64,000 bases of DNA, from NCBI RefSeq assembly GCF_018343775.1, contig NZ_CP074349.1, positions 310,001 to 374,000 on the forward strand. Direction: 5' to 3'. The notes beneath the pieces were generated by a model. That model saw only the letters and a program-made list of their open reading frames with translations, was not told the DNA's origin and did no database searches. The DNA comes from Pseudomonas cichorii. GTDB lineage: Bacteria > Pseudomonadota > Gammaproteobacteria > Pseudomonadales > Pseudomonadaceae. A program made the position numbers and the translations under genes. Position 1 is the stretch's first letter. The number at the start of each line of letters is the position of its first letter. Shown piece by piece: positions 60,785 to 64,000 of the stretch.

Positions 60785-61298
60785 GGACGCGCTGCACGGT
60801 AAGGGTGATTGTCTGGCTTTGCTGGACGACACGTTGGGAATCCAGCACCACGACCGCAAAACTGTGTTCGCCCCGATCGATATTCACCACCTGCAGGCGG
60901 GGGATATTGGTGGGTGTTCCGTAAGGGTTGCCGTCCACCAGCAACTGGAGCTGGTGGCCGGGGTGCAGGCGCGGCTGAATCTTCACGCCCACCGTGAAGG
61001 TGCCGTTATTGGCGCGCAATGCTTCGTCTGTCGGCAGGTCGGTCAGTTCCAGTGTGCTGTATGCGTCCCGAGGCTGTGTCTGTGTGCTCGTCGGGTGTGG
61101 TGCGATGTTCGTGGCTGGTGCGGAGGGAACCCGGGTTTCCACGCTGTTGAGTGGCGGTAACTCGACGACCTCGGTCTTGATGCCGTTGGGCGGCTGATTG
61201 CTGAACGCGGTATTGCCATTCGCATCAGTGTACTTATAGATCTGTGCCACGGCAGGCAGGCTGATCAATAGGAACAGGCAGATGAGGCTTTGGCGCAT
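60768..61298 (-). CDS. DUF4124 envelope protein (proximal copy)
   Basis: A 176-residue exported paralogue of the next gene: signal peptide (SLICLFLLISLPAVAQ), DUF4124 (IYKYTDANGNTAFSNQPPNGIKTEVVELPPLNS), then a matching second domain (PRLHPGHQLQLLVDGNPYG...VVNIDRGEHSFAVVVLD). The two probably arose by duplication and may work together. The frame is open to 61712, overlapping the chorismate mutase gene, but the signal peptide fixes the start at the ATG at 61298. Confidence 0.82.
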   Translation of the reverse strand: MRQSLICLFLLISLPAVAQIYKYTDANGNTAFSNQPPNGIKTEVVELPPLNSVETRVPSAPATNIAPHPTSTQTQPRDAYSTLELTDLPTDEALRANNGTFTVGVKIQPRLHPGHQLQLLVDGNPYGTPTNIPRLQVVNIDRGEHSFAVVVLDSQRVVQQSQTITLTVQRVHVNRP

Positions 61299-61359
61299 GA
61301 GGCTCTCGGCAGCAAAGGGAAGGTCGTCAGCATAGAACACTTCGGTCGGGCGGTCAGGC

Positions 61360-61917
61360 TTACAGTTTCGCAGCGCACAGATCCGTGGTGGCAAGTACCA
61401 GTGCCTGATCGTGAATCGGGTCGGTACGGTGATGCTTGAGTGCGGCATCCAGCAGTGTCCGACAGTTGTCCGAGGCGCGGACCGGCTGGAAATCGGCATA
61501 GGTGCGCAGCAATTCGGTCTGCAGTCGATCCAGTCTGGGGCGGATGTCGTCGACCAGGCTCTGGCGTGCGGTATCGGGTGCCTTGCCTGCCGTGTGCCAC
61601 TGTTCGAGCAGGGCGTTCTGCACACGTTTGTTGGCTTCGATCTGGGTGCGGAACAGTCGTTGAACATCGTCGGGATTGAGTTTGAATTCGGCGGCACGGG
61701 CCTGAGCGGCACTGATGACCTGCTGCTCGCGAGGTGGATCCTCGACAGCCTTGCCGCTGTCCCATTTGCTCAGGGCAACCTGATCGGCAATGGTCAGGCG
61801 CTCGCTGATGGCTTGCAGCAAAGGTTCAAGGGGGGATGGCTTCTGTTCGGCGGCGAGAGCAATGCCGGGAGAAATGCATGTCAGAGTCAGCAGCGAAGTG
61901 GCCAGAAGCAGGCGCAT
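61360..61917 (-). CDS. periplasmic chorismate mutase, AroQ-gamma type
   Basis: A 185-residue protein with a signal peptide (cleavage after ALA, about residue 22) and an all-helical domain of the exported monofunctional chorismate mutase family. Visible motifs: LLQAISERLTIADQVALSKWDSGKAVEDPPREQQVI, with arginine and lysine expected at the active site, and RLFRTQIEANKRVQNAL near residue 90. It would turn chorismate into prephenate in the periplasm; the physiological purpose of exported forms is not settled. It heads the DUF4124 pair in the same direction. Confidence 0.82.
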   Translation of the reverse strand: MRLLLATSLLTLTCISPGIALAAEQKPSPLEPLLQAISERLTIADQVALSKWDSGKAVEDPPREQQVISAAQARAAEFKLNPDDVQRLFRTQIEANKRVQNALLEQWHTAGKAPDTARQSLVDDIRPRLDRLQTELLRTYADFQPVRASDNCRTLLDAALKHHRTDPIHDQALVLATTDLCAAKL

Positions 61918-62004
61918 GGCAGTTCCATCTCGAATCTGTGGGTGGAGCGCAGATTTAACTCCAGGTCATCGACCAGAGCCAGTGGCAATACGAGGCATGG
62001 CCGT

Positions 62005-62427
62005 TTAGCGCGATAACGGTGTTCCAGCGGCTCCAGCATAGAACACAACGAGTTCGACCGGTGTATTGCCGGTCTTGCCGCGGTGAATGATATCCACCAT
62101 TTCGGCCAGGGTTTCACCTGCTTTGATACGAATGGACTTGCCCCCTTCCTTTGCTTCGACCGTGAGTTCGCCGGAAAGGACGTAGGCGGCGTTTGGAACG
62201 GGGTGCTGGTGCCATTTCAGCGTGCTGTTCGCCGGGATGCTGATCTTGAGAATGCTCAGTTCCGGCTGGCCTTCGGGATAAGCCTTGTAGGGCGTTCCAT
62301 CCCATGACTGGGTGGCTTCGAGCAATATCTGGGATGTGGGCTGGTTTGTGCCCTGCATGTTTTTGTCAGCGAAAGCCATGTTGCCCAATAACAGGCTGGC
62401 GACGACCAGCAGGATGTTGATGTTCAT
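62005..62427 (-). CDS. secreted cupin-domain protein
   Basis: A 140-residue protein with a signal peptide (LLVVASLLLGNMAFAD, about residue 20) and a single cupin barrel: motif 1 LKWHQHPVPNAAYVLSGELTVE, motif 2 later (GETLAEMVDIIHRGKTGNTPVELVVFY). Two histidines of motif 1 and a later histidine could bind a metal. The substrate is unknown. It lies between the chorismate mutase gene and glnA. Confidence 0.78.
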   Translation of the reverse strand: MNINILLVVASLLLGNMAFADKNMQGTNQPTSQILLEATQSWDGTPYKAYPEGQPELSILKISIPANSTLKWHQHPVPNAAYVLSGELTVEAKEGGKSIRIKAGETLAEMVDIIHRGKTGNTPVELVVFYAGAAGTPLSR

Positions 62428-62540
62428 GGAAACCCCCGGTTTTGCGATTGATTGATCTCAAGGCGAAACGCAAGAATTCCAAAAAGCCAGGGCTGCAAGG
62501 TGCTAATTATTTACTACATGCCAGTAAAAACGCGGGCATG

Positions 62541-62564
62541 AAAAAGGCCTCCCGAAGGAGGCCT
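62541..62564 (-). terminator. rho-independent terminator of glnA
   Basis: Perfect stem AGGCCTCC/GGAGGCCT (62545-62564) with a CGAA loop (TTCG on the minus strand), followed on the minus strand by TTTTT. It lies 32 bases past the glnA stop. Confidence 0.92.
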
Positions 62565-62595
62565 CATTTACGCCATTACCGCTGGCGCGACTGGA

Positions 62596-64000
62596 TCAGC
62601 AGCTGTAGTACAGCTCGTATTCCAGTGGGTGTACGAAAGTACGTACCTTGATTTCTTCTTCGCTTTTCAGCTCGATGTAAGCGTCGATGAAGTCGTCGCT
62701 GAAAACGCCGCCTTTGGTCAGGAACGCACGACCTTTGTCCAGCTCTTCCAGGGCTTCTTTCAGGCTGCCGCAAACTTGTGGAATGCCTTTGGCCTCTTCT
62801 GGCGGCAGGTCATACAGGTTTTTGTCAGCTGCATCGCCAGGGTGGATCTTGTTCTGGATGCCGTCCAGGCCAGCCATCAACAGTGCGGCGAACGCCAGGT
62901 ACGGGTTGGCTGCCGGATCCGGGAAGCGGGCTTCGATACGACGGCCGCGTGGGCTGGAGACGTAAGGAATACGGATCGAGGCGGAACGGTTACGAGCCGA
63001 GTAGGCCAGCATGACCGGAGCTTCGAAACCTGGGACCAGACGCTTGTAGGAGTTGGTCGACGGGTTGGTGAAGCCGTTCAGGGCCTTACCATGCTTGATG
63101 ATACCGCCGATGAAGTACAGGGCGGTGTCGGACAGGCCGGCATAGCCTTCGCCCGCGAAGGTGTTCTTGCCATCTTTGGCGATGGACATGTGAACGTGCA
63201 TACCCGAACCGTTATCGCCGTACAGAGGCTTGGGCATGAAGGTAGCGGTGCGACCGTAAGCGTCGGCAACGTTGTGCACGACATACTTGAGGGTCTGAAC
63301 TTCGTCAGCCTTGGCAACCAGGGTGTTGAACTTCACGCCGATTTCGTTCTGGCCGGCAGTTGCCACTTCGTGGTGGTGAACTTCGACGACCTGACCCATT
63401 TCTTCCAGTGCGTTGCACATGGCAGTACGGATTTCGTGGTCGTGGTCGACCGGTGGAACCGGGAAGTAGCCGCCTTTGATACCTGGACGGTGGCCTTTGT
63501 TGCCGCCTTCCACGTCCTGGTCAGACATCCACGAGCCTTGTTCGGAGAAGATCTTGAACATGGAGCCGGAGATGTCGGACTTGTACTTGACCGAATCGAA
63601 GATGAAGAATTCTGGCTCCGGACCAACGAATACGGTGTCACCGATACCGGTGGACTTCAGGTATTCCTCGGCGCGGTGGGCGATGGCGCGTGGGTCGCGG
63701 TCATAGCCTTGCATGGTCGAAGGTTCGATGATGTCGCAGACCAGGATCAGGGTCGGCTCTTCGGTGAACGGGTCCAGAACTGCGGAGCTGTCGTCCGGCA
63801 GCAGGATCATGTCGGAGGCTTCGATACCTTTCCAGCCTTCAATGGAGGAACCGTCGAACATCTTGCCGACTTCAAAGAAGTCGTCGTCCAGCGCATCGCG
63901 AGCTGGCATGGTGACGTGTTGCTGCTTGCCTTTGGTGTCAGTGAAGCGCAGATCAATCCATTTAACGTCATGATCTTTGATGAGTTGAACCGACTTCGAC
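62596..64000 (-). CDS. glnA: glutamine synthetase type I (5' end cut by window)
   Basis: Makes glutamine from glutamate, ammonia and ATP. 467 codons are visible plus the G of the start codon at position 64000, so only two bases are missing; the first residues read [14 protein letters not shown]. Recognised motifs: [55 protein letters not shown] and the adenylylation-site tyrosine in [14 protein letters not shown]. Length matches the bacterial dodecameric GSI-beta type regulated by adenylylation. With ntrBC nearby, NtrC-dependent control is expected, but its promoter is beyond the window. Confidence 0.97.
   Translation of the reverse strand, partial: SKSVQLIKDHDVKWIDLRFTDTKGKQQHVTMPARDALDDDFFEVGKMFDGSSIEGWKGIEASDMILLPDDSSAVLDPFTEEPTLILVCDIIEPSTMQGYDRDPRAIAHRAEEYLKSTGIGDTVFVGPEPEFFIFDSVKYKSDISGSMFKIFSEQGSWMSDQDVEGGNKGHRPGIKGGYFPVPPVDHDHEIRTAMCNALEEMGQVVEVHHHEVATAGQNEIGVKFNTLVAKADEVQTLKYVVHNVADAYGRTATFMPKPLYGDNGSGMHVHMSIAKDGKNTFAGEGYAGLSDTALYFIGGIIKHGKALNGFTNPSTNSYKRLVPGFEAPVMLAYSARNRSASIRIPYVSSPRGRRIEARFPDPAANPYLAFAALLMAGLDGIQNKIHPGDAADKNLYDLPPEEAKGIPQVCGSLKEALEELDKGRAFLTKGGVFSDDFIDAYIELKSEEEIKVRTFVHPLEYELYYSC

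Noticed and set aside
1..64000. tRNA or rRNA genes
   Set aside because: No cloverleaf with the conserved T-loop GTTCRANYC followed by CCA-ready ends and no rRNA-like sequence was noticed; a tRNAscan run would be decisive.

Overview
The window reads as chromosomal DNA of a fluorescent Pseudomonas, most likely of the P. syringae type. The evidence is family-level protein similarity (TriABC, SfnB, BetT, NtrBC, GlnA, DUF6124), GC-rich codon use, and many REP palindromes of the TAGGAGCGAATTCATTCGCGA and TGGGAGGCAGCTTGCTGGCGA kinds. No tRNA, rRNA or CRISPR array was seen. The right edge cuts glnA two bases before its start codon ends; the left edge lies just downstream of what is probably sbp.

Most of the DNA is a sulfur-acquisition neighbourhood. 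From the left: cysTWA sulfate transport (64-2758); a DUF962 membrane protein, a Crp-like and an AraC-like regulator (2824-5145); an RBBP9-type hydrolase, a degenerate sigma-54-activator-like AAA+ protein and a MetQ-like binding protein (5535-8148); and a TauD-like dioxygenase with a complete sulfonate-type ABC transporter (8452-12226). After the T6SS/Rhs island, sulfur genes resume: metNIQ, a flavin monooxygenase and two SfnB paralogues (35192-41701); cystine uptake tcyJLN with D-cysteine desulfhydrase, and a divergent serine acetyltransferase (43393-47902). A LacI regulator, TonB receptor, flavin monooxygenase, SsuA-like protein and aldo-keto reductase (50159-57249) form a further scavenging cluster. 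Together they would bring in sulfate, sulfonates, methionine and cystine, release sulfite or sulfide from organic sulfur, and make the O-acetylserine needed for cysteine.

Between these blocks is a variable island (about 12.2-28.4 kb). An intact IS66 element with an 8-bp target duplication sits in a REP cluster. Next comes a minus-strand T6SS unit: hcp (behind a sigma-54-like promoter), vgrG, a DUF4123 adaptor, a 1657-residue Rhs toxin and its overlapping immunity gene. Downstream of it lies an array of related, displaced immunity genes, each preceded by a short relic of a toxin tail, with Rhs-core fragments mixed in. The array also contains a DUF6124 gene behind a strongly folded leader RNA. 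A second, small RHS-core protein lies divergently from hcp; the spacer carries three copies of an 18-bp palindrome and a DnaA-box match.

The remaining parts are triABC (RND efflux with two adaptors), an orphan methyltransferase and small hypothetical genes, the choline carrier betT, the nitrogen regulators ntrBC (with an apparent NtrC site and -24/-12 promoter of their own), two DUF4124 envelope proteins, a periplasmic chorismate mutase, a secreted cupin and glnA.

The most interesting points are the immunity-gene graveyard with toxin-tail scars, the structured RNA/DUF6124/RHS-core module, the triple palindrome with DnaA box, and the AAA+ protein that has lost its sigma-54 loop, arginine fingers and DNA-binding domain. 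All functions are read from sequence alone; no database search was run.
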